Assembly (NCBI GenBank): GCA_013180625.2
Contig: SNVD02008000.1
Location: 248,001 to 312,000, forward strand
Length of the DNA: 64,000 nt
Origin: Boswellia sacra
Taxonomy: Eukaryota > Streptophyta > Magnoliopsida > Sapindales > Burseraceae
Direction of reading: 5' to 3'
Part shown: in pieces, positions 21,463 through 33,174 of the stretch
How positions within the stretch are numbered: the first letter of the stretch is position 1
How the letters are laid out: each line of letters opens with the position of its first letter
Translations under genes and position numbers: made by a program
Notes under the pieces: generated by a model
Databases searched by the model: none
What the model was told of the DNA's origin: nothing
What the model saw: the letters and a program-made list of their open reading frames with translations, nothing else

Positions 21463-22653
21463 ATGGATTACATAAGAACTTGTGCACAATCATGCATAGT
21501 CTTCTCTCATGATGCAAAATATTTCAACCATGAAACCATGGATTTCCTAGACTTACTAGCGAAAAATGCCCAAAATTGGAGTCATGTTGACACCTATGAG
21601 GTGCCAAAAACATCTAGTAGAGGCATTTATAACTTTAGAGAAAATCATGATCTTCATGTCAAATTTGCATCCCTAGCTAAACGAATCGAGGATTTAGAAA
21701 TGAGATCTATGCATGAAAATGTCTGTCACACGTGTAATTCTAGTGGTCATCCAACGGATGATTGCCCAAATGTGCCTACCTCTTGGAAAAGTCTCCATGA
21801 ACAACCCAATACTTTAAATGCTTTCCAAAGGTCAAATCCTAATCCTTGCTCACAAAATTTTGGATGGAAAAATCACTTGAATTTGGATGGGGAGAATGAT
21901 CATCATGCACAATCTTACCAACCTCCCTTTCAATCATACCGAAATTTTCAAAATTCTCATGATCATGTATATGCCTCTCCTCCTAGAAATGGCTTTGAAG
22001 AGACAATGCATTTATTAAGTCAAGCTAATCAGAATATAGCAAACTTGAATGATGCTCTTGAAAAGCTTGCATTTGAGAAAGGTGAGTTTCCATCTCAACT
22101 CGAGCCAAACCTTATCAACCCACGCGTGAGTAATCCAAGTGGCCAACATCTAGATGAAGATCCAGTAAGTGCTCTAGATGAAGATTCGGTAAGTGCTCTT
22201 CATGATGATAAGGTTGATCAAGAACATGTCCTTAACCCTAATGAGGAAGATGATGAATCACTTCTAAAGGGTAAGGAAGAGGTTGATAAACTTTCACCTA
22301 ACAAGGAAAAGACCGAATCCTCACTTAGGCACTCATATCATCATGCAAAGGAATTTAATCAAAATTTTGACACTAACGAATTTTTTGAGCATGATGAAAA
22401 TGAGGAAGCTTATGGGTCTAAAACTAATGTGGAAGACTATATCCAAAATGAGAATTTGTCAAGTCCTTTGGAAATCGGGTTAACTAGTTCTTTTGAACCA
22501 AGTATGCGACTAGTGCCCATTGCTTCTAAAGAATTTTCATTGCTTGATTTTGTACAGGTGAAGGAGATTAAGAGTTGGGAGCCATGGTTCGAAAAAAGGG
22601 AGGAACAAACATCCACACTCAATAATGCATGCTTTAAGGACAAACAAACTTAG
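21463..22653 (+). CDS. gag: Gag-like protein, C-terminal half, of the non-autonomous gypsy element
   Basis: An open frame of 396 codons. About residues 87-101 form a CCHC zinc knuckle (CHTCNSSGHPTDDCP), preceded by a short helical segment (KFASLAKRIEDLEMRS) and followed by an Asn/His/Gln-rich stretch and an acidic tail with the near-repeat DEDPVSALDEDSVSALHDD. The usual N-terminal capsid domain of gypsy gag (several hundred residues) is missing, so this is the distal half only, opened by an internal deletion, and no protease follows. Gag packages element RNA. ATG at 21463 is the first in frame, 212 bases after the primer site. The frame is undamaged, unlike others nearby. Whether it is translated is not known. 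Confidence 0.75.
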   Translation: MDYIRTCAQSCIVFSHDAKYFNHETMDFLDLLAKNAQNWSHVDTYEVPKTSSRGIYNFRENHDLHVKFASLAKRIEDLEMRSMHENVCHTCNSSGHPTDDCPNVPTSWKSLHEQPNTLNAFQRSNPNPCSQNFGWKNHLNLDGENDHHAQSYQPPFQSYRNFQNSHDHVYASPPRNGFEETMHLLSQANQNIANLNDALEKLAFEKGEFPSQLEPNLINPRVSNPSGQHLDEDPVSALDEDSVSALHDDKVDQEHVLNPNEEDDESLLKGKEEVDKLSPNKEKTESSLRHSYHHAKEFNQNFDTNEFFEHDENEEAYGSKTNVEDYIQNENLSSPLEIGLTSSFEPSMRLVPIASKEFSLLDFVQVKEIKSWEPWFEKREEQTSTLNNACFKDKQT

Positions 22654-24530
22654 ATAGTGGTAATCTCTTTCATTCTCACAAATAAAGGAAAAAGAAAGGT
22701 ACCACCTCAATGGCATATTTTTGACCGTGGTAAATCACTTTCGAAGAGATTCCTCTTTCTGTATTTCTTTATAGTGATTGATCAAATTTTATCCATCTAT
22801 GCCATATTTTCATTTTTATTTTTATTCTTGATTTTTGCTATCATTTCTAGTTTGTTTTTATTTTATTTTGTGTGCATTTATTTTAGTTGTGTGTTTTTAT
22901 TTTATTTCCCGGTCAAGTGACGGATACGGTACTCCGTGGCTTTTAAAGTCGGTTTTTCAGTTCCCTAAAAATTGTTGCTCACCTTGCATTCATTTTCTTT
23001 TCTTTTCTCTCATTTTCTTCATAGTTTTGGGAATCTGGCTCAAAACGACCCTGTTTGCCAGTTTATAAGAAAACTGGATGGGAAGCATATCCCCAACTCA
23101 TAGAAGGTGTTTAAGCCGTTTCTGGACGTAAAACCAGAGGAAGATGTGAGCCACAGTCACAACTACCTATACACATGCATGTGTGCCATCAATTTTAAAT
23201 TTCTTGTCTTTTATTTTATTTGTAGCATTTTATTTTATGAGTCTTTCAGGTCATCTCTCTTGAATAACAGAAGCTTCAGGTAATGTCTCCTATACTTTAT
23301 CTCTCTACATTTAAACATTGAGGACAATGTTTCATTTGGTTGGGGGGGAAGGATAGTAGACATAAGTGTGTCTTGAATTTTCTTTTTTCTTGCAAAAAAA
23401 AAAAGCGAGTTAGTAATTAGATTCAGAGTGCGGTGTAAGGAGTTCAAATCCTCTTGAGACGCATTCTGGGTCAGGAATGGCAGAGTAGGGAGGGCCAGTT
23501 TGAACTCTTGAAACCCATTCTAACCAATTTGTCATTTTATTTTGATCTTGTGAACTCATTTTAGCTAACTTGATATTATTTAGTCTTGATTTTTGAATTT
23601 TATAACAAGGAGGTCTTATTCATTTCACTTTGAATTATTCAAATTTATGAACTCTCACAACCTTATCATTTAAAAATTGTGTGCTTATGTACTCATTAAG
23701 CAAGTATTCATGAACCTTTCTTCACACACACACATACCTTGATGCATGATTGTGGGTGGCAAAATGAAATATTGCAATATTTGAGTTCTTTTGTTTTGTT
23801 TAGGAAAACAACAAAAGGAAGGGGAAAGTTTAAAAAAAAATGAAAAAAAATGAAAAATGAAAGAAAAAAAAAAAGAAGAGAAAGTAATGGTGGATAAGTT
23901 TGGTCTTGTAGCCTCCTTAATTCGAGCAATTAAGCCCGAGGGGTGCCTCAACACCTAATACCCTAAGACCAACTGGTTTGGGAGCTATTGGCCCAAAGCT
24001 CGCTACATGGATTAAGGAGAAAGCTTAATGGGATTGAACCTTGCACTATCCACAAGTTTCTAAGCAAAAATAAAGCATCGGCAACCCGAGTCGTTAAGCT
24101 CGTAGGGGTGTCTTAACACCTAATGCCCTAAGGCCAACTGGTCTGGGAGTCATTAGCCTAAGGCTCGCTACATGGGTTAAAGATGCATTCTTTCAAAAAA
24201 AAAAAAGAGAAAAAAAAGAAAAAAATGTATAAAATGAATGAATATCCCTTACCTAAGGTTGTTAGCCTTAACAAATGCTAGAACCGATATGGCTTATTTC
24301 TAATAAGTCCCATAGTCATGTGTCAACTGAGCACAAAAGAAGGTTTGTGGATATCTTGACTGAAGGGTACATGAGTCATATAAAAAAAAAAAATCAGTTG
24401 AGAGTTTGTTTATTTGGATAAAATCAAGAAGAGTGCAATAATGACCACCTTGGATGTAAAATTCTATAAATCACTTCTAAATAATAACGCTTTAATTGCT
24501 AGGGACTAGCAATAAGCTAGTTGGGGGGTG
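22654..24530 (+). other. 3' region of the non-autonomous gypsy element, with polypurine tract
   Basis: No gene is seen. From about 22910 (GGTCAAGTGACGG) it matches the minus-strand element from about 17560 downward. It lacks the accessory frame and the LOG block but keeps short sequences on both sides of each. It ends in TTGGGGGGTG (24521-24530), a polypurine tract directly before the 3' LTR. Confidence 0.8.
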
Positions 24531-26060
24531 TGATGAACACTTAAAATATGCATGTTTAATAAGAGTTTAGTTCATCATATTGCATTAATAGTGTCATTAA
24601 ATTTCTCAACTTAAGCATATTTGTAGCATTTGCATCTTTGGAATTAATTTCTCTTAATTCTGGTTTTGTTACAGGTTCGGTAAAATAGGCATAACTCTCT
24701 ATTTATAGATCAGAATGATGCAATTCTTAATGTTTTGGAAAGCTGATTTAATTTTCTACAAGATTGCATTTCACAAGAATCATCAAATTCGGGCTCTTTA
24801 GTGGACCAAAATTGGGCTTGAAGTGAACCCATCTACAGTCTCGGCCCAGTCTGACCAGGCCTCAGTATTTGGACCGTATCTCTCAAAATACGTATCCAAT
24901 TGTGCAAATCAATATGTTCTAGAAAGCTGAGAGAAATATCTACAACTTTCATGAAGACATGTGATTAAAATTCACAACATGTCGATGTCAAAATTGATGG
25001 TCAAAGTCGGTGCCTAATGATCCCAATTGTCAAAGATATTTACAACTAATATTTGACAATTATGCCCTTGTAATTTGACAAGTTTGCCCCTGGATGTATC
25101 TATAAATAGAGGTGCCTTGTGACCCATTAAGGCATCTTGGCCTTGGCTGGAACACTTTGGCTTTGGCTAGGATCTTGTATTGTGTTTTGTGTGTTTATGT
25201 TATTAATGAATTTCCTTTTTCTTGCATTTTATTTTCTGTCTATTATAATGTTCTTCTAATTTCTCTTTTGCTAAGGTGAAAGGGTGAAACCCTTGATATG
25301 AGAATAAGGATTCTCTAACCCTTAATATGTGCTTAATAATCTTAATCTTACAATGTTTATTCAATCTGATTTATATTTAATTTCTTAATCAATCTTGACA
25401 CCACTCGTAAAGTGGAGGTCTTGATCAATTGTCGACAATCCTTGGCACATCAAATGCTTGGATCCTTTCTAGATGATGTATGGTTCTTCCTTACCGACAC
25501 GAATCTAGTTAGGAACCTTGATTTGTTGTAGACATATGGTGATTGGCACATTGGATGCTTGAACCCATTTACAAGAAGTGGTATAAATATTGGTAATGAA
25601 ACAAATATAATTCATATAACTAAAATGGGTTAATTATCCTTATTTGAAATATCAAGGGCGGATCCCCTAACCTTAGCCTTCATTGTTATTGTGTTAATTC
25701 CTCTTGTATTTTAATTATTCTATTGTTTATGAACTTTTTATTTTATTTACTATGGTAGGTTCTACCACCTTATGAAATTGTTCTTTAATTTACTATGGTT
25801 GGTTATACCACCTATCTCCATGGATGGTTTTACCTCCTCTTGCTTTTTGTTTTATATTTGAATGGTCGGTAATACCACCTACCATCTTACATACTTGTTG
25901 ATATTATCATGTCACCTCTTTGAATCATCCATATCACATTTGTTTAGCTTATAATTTGTAATGCTTAAATTCCCTTCCTCGTGGATCGACCCCGGTCTCA
26001 CCGGGTTTTATTACTTCGACACTCCTATACTTGGGAGACAATCCTTTTTCGGATGTGTCA
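24531..26060 (+). repeat. 3' LTR of the non-autonomous gypsy element
   Basis: 1530 bp, same ends as the 5' LTR, with a small number of base changes and one-base indels (for example GTAAAATAGG where the 5' copy has GTAAAATGGG). Followed by the TTATC duplication. Confidence 0.95.
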
Positions 26061-26999
26061 TTATCAAAAAAGTTTTCAAAGACAGTTAAATCATCCATGA
26101 AAACTTCTAAACAATGCTCAACCATGTCACTGAAAATGCTTAACATGCATCTTTGAAAAGTGGCTGGAGCAGTACAAAGTTCAAAAGGCATTCTCCTAAA
26201 TGCAAAAGTGTCGAAGGGGCACGTGAATATGGTCTTTTCTTGGTCTTCAAGTGCAATGGAAATTTGATAATAACCTTAGTATCCATCAAGAAAGCAGTAG
26301 TAGGAGTGCCCTGCTACTCTTTCAAGAATTTGGTCAAGAAAGGGTAAGGAAAAATGGTCTTTTCTGGTGACAGCATTTAATTTTCTATAATCAATGCACA
26401 TCCTCCAACTAGATGAGACTCTGGTTGGCAATGATTCCCTCTTTTCATTTTTAACTACTGTAATACTAGATTTCTTAGGTACTACTTGTGTAGGGCTTAC
26501 CCACTTGCTATCAAAAATAGGGTTGATAATTCCCACATCAAGTAGTTTAAGAACTTCAGCCTTAATAACCTCTTTCATATGTGGATTTAATCTTCTTTGA
26601 GGTTGTTGGGATGTTTTTGCATTTTCCTCTAAATGTATTTGATGTGTGCAAATTAAAGGGTTAATGCCTTTTATATCTTTTAAAGTCCACCCGATTGCAT
26701 TTTTATGCCTTTTAAGCACTTCTATCAACTTACCTTGTTGCTCGCATGTGAGGGATGAAGAAATTACCACCGGATATGTCTGATTCTCCCTAAGATATGC
26801 ATATTTCAGTCCTTCAGGTAAGGGCTTCAATTCTAACTTGGGAGCTTCCTCTTCCTTGCTTTCATTGATTTGCCCCAATTCTTTAAATCTTGATTTTGAG
26901 CCTTTTTCCATCACCTGTGCACAATCCAATAAAGAACATATATAAAAAAGATCAGACTCTAGTTCCATACTTGATTCTAATGAATTCACTAGACAAGTT
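26061..26999 (-). pseudogene. pol: Ty3/gypsy pol, upstream part: linker and reverse transcriptase (LOG-bearing element)
   Basis: Reading down from 26999 on the minus strand: a linker with KLELKPLPEGLKYAYL, then IGWTLKDIKGINPLICTHQI, the reverse transcriptase fingers (VSPTQVVPKKSSITVV, RMCIDYRKLNAVTRKDHF, LPFLDQILERVAGHSYYCFLDGY) and, after a stop near 26276, RRMPFELCTAPATFQRC and the catalytic VFMDDLTVF (about 26100). It breaks at 26061 at the non-autonomous insertion and continues at 19699. Gag, protease and the 5' LTR expected at higher coordinates are missing: copia B begins at 27000 and the sequence beyond it does not resume this element. Confidence 0.9.
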
Positions 27000-28798
27000 T
27001 GTTGACCCAGGTATGGCAACCCAAGAGGGGGGGTGAATTGGGTTTTTATTTATCAAAACGGATTTAGAAAACTTTTCTTGAAAGATCAAAATTATTTAAT
27101 ACTTTCTTTGAGAATAAAGGTGAAGAAGATGAAGATAGAATGCAATCAAGAGAATATCAATAAATAACAATCACAAGTGCAAGTAAATGTAAAGAGGAAA
27201 GGGATAGAGAGAGTGCAAACTCAATTTACGTGGTTCGGCAAACCTCGCCTACGTCCACGGGCTCCTAGCTCCACAAGCTACGCTTTCCACTAAGTTGTAG
27301 AAATCTTTACAACTTGCTTGATGAACAACCTCACCAAGACTTTTTCTTCAACCCTTGATAACACCACACCAAGAGTTCTTCTTGATGAACAACCTCACCA
27401 AGGCAACTTCCTTCAACTCTTGATAACACCACACCAAGAGTTCTTCTTGATGAACAACCTCACCAAGGCAACTTTCTTCAACCCTTGATAACACCACACC
27501 AAGAGTTCTTCTTGATGAACAACCTCACCAAGGCAACTTCCTTCAACTCTTGATAACACACAACAAGAGTTCTCTCAAGGATAACTATTATCCTTTACAA
27601 TAATATCTCACTCTCACCACAATACAAGAACAAAGATAATTTTTACAACAAAAGTATAACTCTCTTCAAAGAGTAGATAAATAATATAAAAGATCTCTAG
27701 ACTTGATACTTCTCTTGCTTTTTGCTTGATAAAATGCTTCTCTTGCACTTATCTTTTTGAATGCATGGGAGAAGGGCTCCTTTTATAGGCAAATGAGATG
27801 AACTTAATCAATTGAAGACACCAACTCCAAATTTTCTGCCCACCATAAAAAACTGTAATCTTGTATTCCATTTTTGTCAATGTTTCGTTTGAAATTTGAA
27901 AATCTGCAAAACATAAAAGATCTGAACATTTGAATAAGCTTTCCAACGCATCAAGAATCAAGTCATTTGGATATCTGTAGCTCATGATATGGCCAAAACA
28001 CCATTCGGTGCTCATGTGACTTGATTTTTCTTTCTTGTGTCAGTCCACCAAATTGAATGATAATTCTGTCAGCTTTTCGTTTGAAATTTGAATTTCTTCA
28101 AACATAAAAGATCTTCATATTTGAATAATCTTTCCAAAACATTAAGAATCAAAGCATTTGGATATCTCTATCTTAAGATATGGCCAAAAAACCATTCGGT
28201 GCTCATATGAGTTGATTTTTCTTCTCTGTGTCAGTCCACCGAATTGCATGTCAATTATGACAGCCTTCCATTTGAAATTTGAATTTCTTCAAAAAATATG
28301 AAATGTTCTTCATTAAGTCATCTTTCCAATGCCGTAAGAATCAAGTCATTTTGTTTTTTCTAGCTCAAGATATGTCCAAAGGAGTATTCAGTGCTCATGT
28401 CAGCTGCTTCCATTTGTCTTTCAACTTGCATGATGATTTGGACAACCTTGCACTTGAAATATGAATTTCATTAAAACATATGAAATGTTATAAATTGAGT
28501 AAGCTTTCCAAAGGCTCAAGAATCACATCATTTGGATATTTGTAGAGATATATATGACCAATTGATTGAACATTGTTCATGTGTCACATTCCTTGAGTCA
28601 ATCCTTGTTCTTAAACTTTGGTGCCTTTAACATGTAGTCTTCTCCTTAGCTTCAACACTTCATTTTAATAAGCCTCTTCTTGATTTTAAAATTATTTCAA
28701 TGATCTTACTCTTGCACATAAATAAACATGTTAGTAAATCTCAATTAATCAATGTGTATTGTTATCATCAAAATTATCATGTAGCCTTAGGGCTAACA
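27000..28798 (-). repeat. 3' LTR of copia element B
   Basis: 1799 bp. It contains a four-copy 65-bp tandem array and, toward the U3 side, several related segments of about 120 bp with TTGAAATTTGAATTTCTTC and TCAAGATATGGCC. No gene is present; open frames are short. Confidence 0.92.
27317..27575. repeat. 65-bp tandem repeat, four copies, in copia B LTR
   Basis: Units start at 27317, 27381, 27446 and 27511, each beginning CTTGATGAACAACCTCACCA and containing CTTGATAACACCACACCAAG. The first unit is 64 bp, the others 65. Confidence 0.95.
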
Positions 28799-29110
28799 AT
28801 CTCCCCCTTTTTGATGATGACAAACCATTGATTGCTTTAAAATAATATCTAAATCAAGAATGAAAATAAAATCAAGAATTGAAAATAAAATCAAGAATAA
28901 ATAAAAATTTGGCACTTGTTATGAATATAAGCAATCCAACCATTTCTCCCCCCTTTGTTATCATCAAAAAGATGTAATCAAATTAACTACTCCCCCTAAA
29001 TATATTCTCCCCCTTAACATATGCTACCATTCAAAGATTATCATATAAAAGCAAAATTAAGTATATCCAATATGTCTAATTCTTTTCTAATTATGCAAAA
29101 TCTATCTTGA
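28799..29110 (-). other. Copia B 3' non-coding tail with polypurine tract
   Basis: AT-rich, with several CTCCCCCTT-type runs (28802, 28950, 29007 areas) that are AAGGGGGAG on the element strand. The one touching the LTR is the likely polypurine tract. Integrase core, reverse transcriptase and RNase H, expected here, are missing. Confidence 0.7.
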
Positions 29111-31390
29111 CTAAGGGGTTTATTTGTTGAAAAAAAAATTTTGTTTAAAAAAGTTCTCACTTGTTTTTCAAATTGACAAGCATCACAAATCTTGTTATTT
29201 TCAAATTTTATTTTTGGAAGACCATCAACAAATCATTTTTAAAAATTTTTGAAATTGTGTCCATGCTAGCATGACCTAACCTTCTATGCCATAACCAAGT
29301 ATCATGATTAACAATGAAACAATTTTCTACATGATCATTAACATCAATATCAATTGTATATTACCAACAAATAATGTCTTATTGTTACTAACATCCTTAA
29401 TCACACATCTATTAGGCTCAAAAGTAACAAAATATGCCTTATCACACAATTGACTAATGCTAATCAAATCATGTTTTAAACCATGAACAAGCAAACATCT
29501 TTAATAATAGGTGAAGAAGGGTTACCAATATCACCTGTCCGATTTACCCTTCCTTGCTGCATTCTATCAAGCCGCAAGGTCAATTATCCTCCTTATTCTA
29601 TGATTAATCTTTGAGACACTTGGAGGCATCTCCGGCATTGCCTGGAGAATCAACTATCTAGTACCACTTGGTTTGCCATCCTCCTTCGTTCTACAATCAA
29701 AATTAAAAAGAGAGACTTTTTTGGTACCACCAATGTTCTTGGGGTCCTTGGGGGTAGTTATGCTACTTTTTGGAACCCATAGTTGTTTCATATTAGGATT
29801 TCTCTTAATGTAACAAGAATGCATTTTGTGTCCTTTTCTTCCACAATAATTACATGAATGATTAGGATTATTCCTAGAAGATGCATGAACAAAATAGTTT
29901 TTAAAATACTTTTGATTTTTATGACTTTTATATCCTAACCCTCTTTTATCAAAAACACACTTTTGGTTTTGTAACATAGAATTCAAATTTTTTGTGCTTT
30001 TTGTAAAACTATCAACAATATTTCTTAAGTCATTATTTTCCTTTTCAAAATAGCATTTTGTTTCTCCAATTTATCAAAATCCTTTTGTTTTAAAATGTCA
30101 TTTTCAGTTTTTAATAAATGTAATTGACTTTCCAAACTTTCAAAATCTTTTTGCTTTGAAATTTTATTTTCATTTTCTAAAGCTTCATTTATTTCTACCA
30201 CTATTCTAATTAAGACAACATTATTTTTTACTTCTTTTTTAAAGCATTAATTTTTGAATTTTGCTTATCAACTTGCAAATGTAAATTTTGGAATGCTTCA
30301 AGTAATTCATCATATGAAAGTTTAGGATCATAGTTTAGAATACTTACCTCATCTTCACTTAAAGCCATGAAGCACATGTTTGCCACTTCGCAATCTTATT
30401 CTTCGGTGGAGCTAGCTTCACTATCATCCCAATTTGTGGCTTTCATTGCTTTGGATTTCTTGTTTTGACTCTTGAAGTAAGGACAATCCATCTTTACATG
30501 TCCCGGTTTCTTGCACTCATAGCAAATGACTTGATCATTTTTCTTATCTTGCTTTGAGCTTTGCCTTTTGTACTCCCTTCTAGAATTCTTCTTGAATCCT
30601 TGGTTTCTTCTAATCATCCTTTTAGCTTTCTTGTGATGAATGCAAGATCTTCATCATCTCCTTCGTCGTCGGACTCATCATCTTCTTTTGTTGAAGATTT
30701 GAAAGCGATATTTTTCTTTTTCTTGAAATCTTCTTCATTCTCCTTCAAGGTGATTTCATGAGTCATGAGAGAACACCATAAGTTCTTCTAATGGTAGTTT
30801 GGTGAGGTCCTTTGCTTCTTGAATTGCCGTCACCTTTGGCTCCCAAGATTTTGGTAGACACCTAAGAATCTTTCTCATCATTTCAACATTAGAATAAGAT
30901 TTACCAAGAGATTTCAAACTATTAATAATATCCGTAAATCTAGTAAACATTTCAGAAATTGATTCATCCGGTTTCATCTTAAAAAGCTCATAACTATGAA
31001 CTAGCATACTAATTTTCGATTCTTTAACTTGACTAGTTCCTTCATGAGTTACTTCAAGTGTGTGCCACATTTCTTATGCCGTAGAACAAGTAGATATTCT
31101 ATTAAACTCATTTCTATCTAGAGCACAATATAACACATTTATAGCTTTAGCATTCAAACTCAATTTCTTTTTATCATCTTCACTAAACTCTTTAGGTTCT
31201 TTGAGCATGCTTTCTCCATTTTTCAATTTGGTAGGAACAAAAGGTCCTTCCAAAACAATAGACCACAAATCATAATAAAAAGATTTCAAGAAAATACTCA
31301 TTCTAGTTTTCCAATAAGAGTATCTATTAAAAATGGAGGTCTAGAGATAGAAAGTCCCTCAACATATGAAGTTGAATTAAAAGTTGCCAT
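29110..31390 (-). pseudogene. gag: Copia B gag, protease remnant and start of integrase, damaged
   Basis: The frame starts near ATG 31390 (MATFNSTSYVEGLS), shifts near 31300 and continues MSIFLKSFYYDLWSIV, EVTHEGTSQVKESK and DESISEMFTRFTDIINSL (capsid), then a CCHC knuckle at about 30515 (CYECKKPGHVKMDC). A long coiled-coil-like Lys/Asn-rich linker follows, then a second CCHC at about 29860 (CNYCGRKGHKMHSC), a protease-proximal WVPKSS segment, and near 29480-29150 remnants of GAG_pre-integrase (CDACQFEKQVRT). Many stops and shifts are present. The element ends there, so pol is missing by deletion. Confidence 0.8.
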
Positions 31391-31430
31391 AGCTCAAAAA
31401 TCGATTAAGATTTAAAAAATTGAGTAACCT

Positions 31431-31444
31431 TGCTCTGATACCAC
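31431..31444 (-). other. Primer-binding site, initiator tRNA-Met type (copia B)
   Basis: On the minus strand TGGTATCAGAGC follows the LTR end (GGGTCAACA) by two bases. This gives the element's orientation and confirms the LTR boundary at 31446. Confidence 0.93.
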
Positions 31445-31445
31445 T

Positions 31446-33174
31446 TGTTGACCCAGGTATGGCAACCTGGGGGGGGGTCAATTGGGTTTTTATTTATCAA
31501 AACGGATTTGTAATACTTTTCTTTGAAGATCAAAATTATATAACTTTTTCTTTGAGAATAAAGGTGAAGAAGATGAAAATAGAATGCAATCAAGAGAATA
31601 GCAATAAAGAACAATCACAAGTGCAAGTTAATGTAAAGAGGATAGGGATAGAGAGAGTGCAAACTCAATTTACGTGGTTCGATAAAACCTTGTCTACGTC
31701 CACGGGCTCCTAGCTCCACAAACTAGGCTTTCCACTAAGTTGTAGAAATCTTTACAACTTGCTTGATGAACAACCTCACCAAGACTTTTTCCTTCAACCC
31801 TTGATAACACCACACCAAGAGTTCTTCTTGATGAACAACCTCACCAAGGCAACTTCCTTCAACTCTTGATAACACCACACCAAGAGTTCTTCTTGATGAA
31901 CAACCTCACCAAGGCAACTTCCTTCAACTCTTGATAACACCACACCAAGAGTTCTTCTTGATGAACAACCTCACCAAGGAAAGAGTTCTCTCAAGGATAA
32001 CTTTTATCCTTTACAAAAAGATCTCACTCTCACCACAATACAAGAACAAAGTAAATTTTTACAACAAAAGTACAACTCTCTTCAAAGAGTAGATAAAGAA
32101 TATAAAAGCTCTATAGACTTGATATTTCTCTTTGTTTTTGCTTGATAGATACTTCTCTTCTTTTCCCTTTGTCTTACTAAATGCATGGGAGAAGGGCTCC
32201 TTTTATAAGCAAATGGGATGAACTTATTCAAGTGAAGACACCAACTCCAAATTTTATGCCCACCATAAAAACCAAAATCTTGTCTGCCATTTTTGTCAAT
32301 GTTCTGTTTGCAATTTAAAAATCTACAAAACACAAAAGATCTGAAAAATTTAATAAGCTTTCCAACGCATTAAGAACCAAGTTATTTGGATATCTCTAGC
32401 TCAAGATATGGCTAAAAAACTATTCAGTTCTCATGTGACTTGATTTTTCTTCCATGTGTCAGTCCACCAACTTGCATGTGTATTATGTCGGCCTTCTGTT
32501 TGAAATTTGAATTTATTCAAAGAATATGAAATATGATCCATTAAATCATCTTTCCAATTCCATAAGAATCAAATCATTTGGATATCTCTAACTGAAGATA
32601 TGGATAAAATATCATTCGGTACTCAAATGAGTTGATTTTTCTTCTCTGTGTCAGTCCACCGAATTACATGTCAATTATGTCGGCCTTCCGTTTGAAATTT
32701 GAATTTCTTCAAAACACATGAAATTTGTTTCATTAAGTCCTCTTTCCAGTGCCATAAGAATCAAGTCATTTTGATTTTTCTAGCTCAAGATATGTCCAAA
32801 TGAGTATTCAGTGCTCATGTCAGCTACTTCCATTTGTCTTTCAATTAGCATGATGATTTGGACAACCTTACACTTGAAATTTGAATTTATTTAAAACATA
32901 TGGAATGTTATAAATTGAGTAAGCTTTCCAAAGGATCAAGAATCACATTATTTGGACATTTGTAGAGAAATATATGATCAATTGATTGAACATTACTCAT
33001 ATGTCACATTCCTTGAATCAAACCTTGTTCTTAAACTTTGGTGCCTTTAACATGTAGTATTCTCCTTAGCTTCAACACTTCATTTTAATAAGCTTCTTCT
33101 TGATTTTACAATTATTTCAATTAATCAATATGTATTATTATCATCAAAATTATCATGTAGCCTTAGGGCTAACA
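31446..33174 (-). repeat. 5' LTR of copia element B, with the same 65-bp array
   Basis: 1729 bp. Units of the tandem array start at 31762, 31827, 31892 and 31957, as in the other LTR. The two LTRs differ by many substitutions and some indels, so the insertion is clearly older than the non-autonomous gypsy element. Confidence 0.92.

Larger units (their letters stand above)
19700..26060 (+). mobile_element. Non-autonomous Ty3/gypsy element, complete with both LTRs, 6361 bp
   Basis: Two direct LTRs (19700-21227 and 24531-26060) are nearly identical, flanked by TTATC at 19695-19699 and 26061-26065, a perfect 5-bp target duplication. Inside are a tRNA-Asp primer site, a gag-like frame (21463-22653) and a long 3' region ending in a polypurine tract. 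Reverse transcriptase, RNase H and integrase are absent. The LTR and 3' region are shared with the minus-strand gypsy element it interrupts, so it is probably a deletion derivative of that family that moves with proteins supplied in trans. The close LTR match points to a recent insertion. Confidence 0.93.
27000..33174 (-). mobile_element. Ty1/copia element B with two LTRs and deleted pol, 6175 bp
   Basis: LTRs at 27000-28798 and 31446-33174, with termini TGTTAG...CAACA on the minus strand. A primer site next to the upstream LTR (31431-31444 region) matches initiator tRNA-Met without mismatch (TGGTATCAGAGC), and a polypurine tract (AAAAAGGGGGAGATT on the minus strand) directly precedes the downstream LTR near 28799-28813. 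Only gag and the first part of pol remain in about 2.65 kb. Flanking bases differ (AAGTT at 26995-26999, CAGCT at 33175-33179), so there is no clean duplication and one side is probably rearranged. Confidence 0.9.

Noticed and set aside
27317..32021. Regular 65-bp units that could suggest a CRISPR-like array
   Set aside because: The units are head-to-tail repeats without unique spacers, inside copia LTRs of a plant genome.
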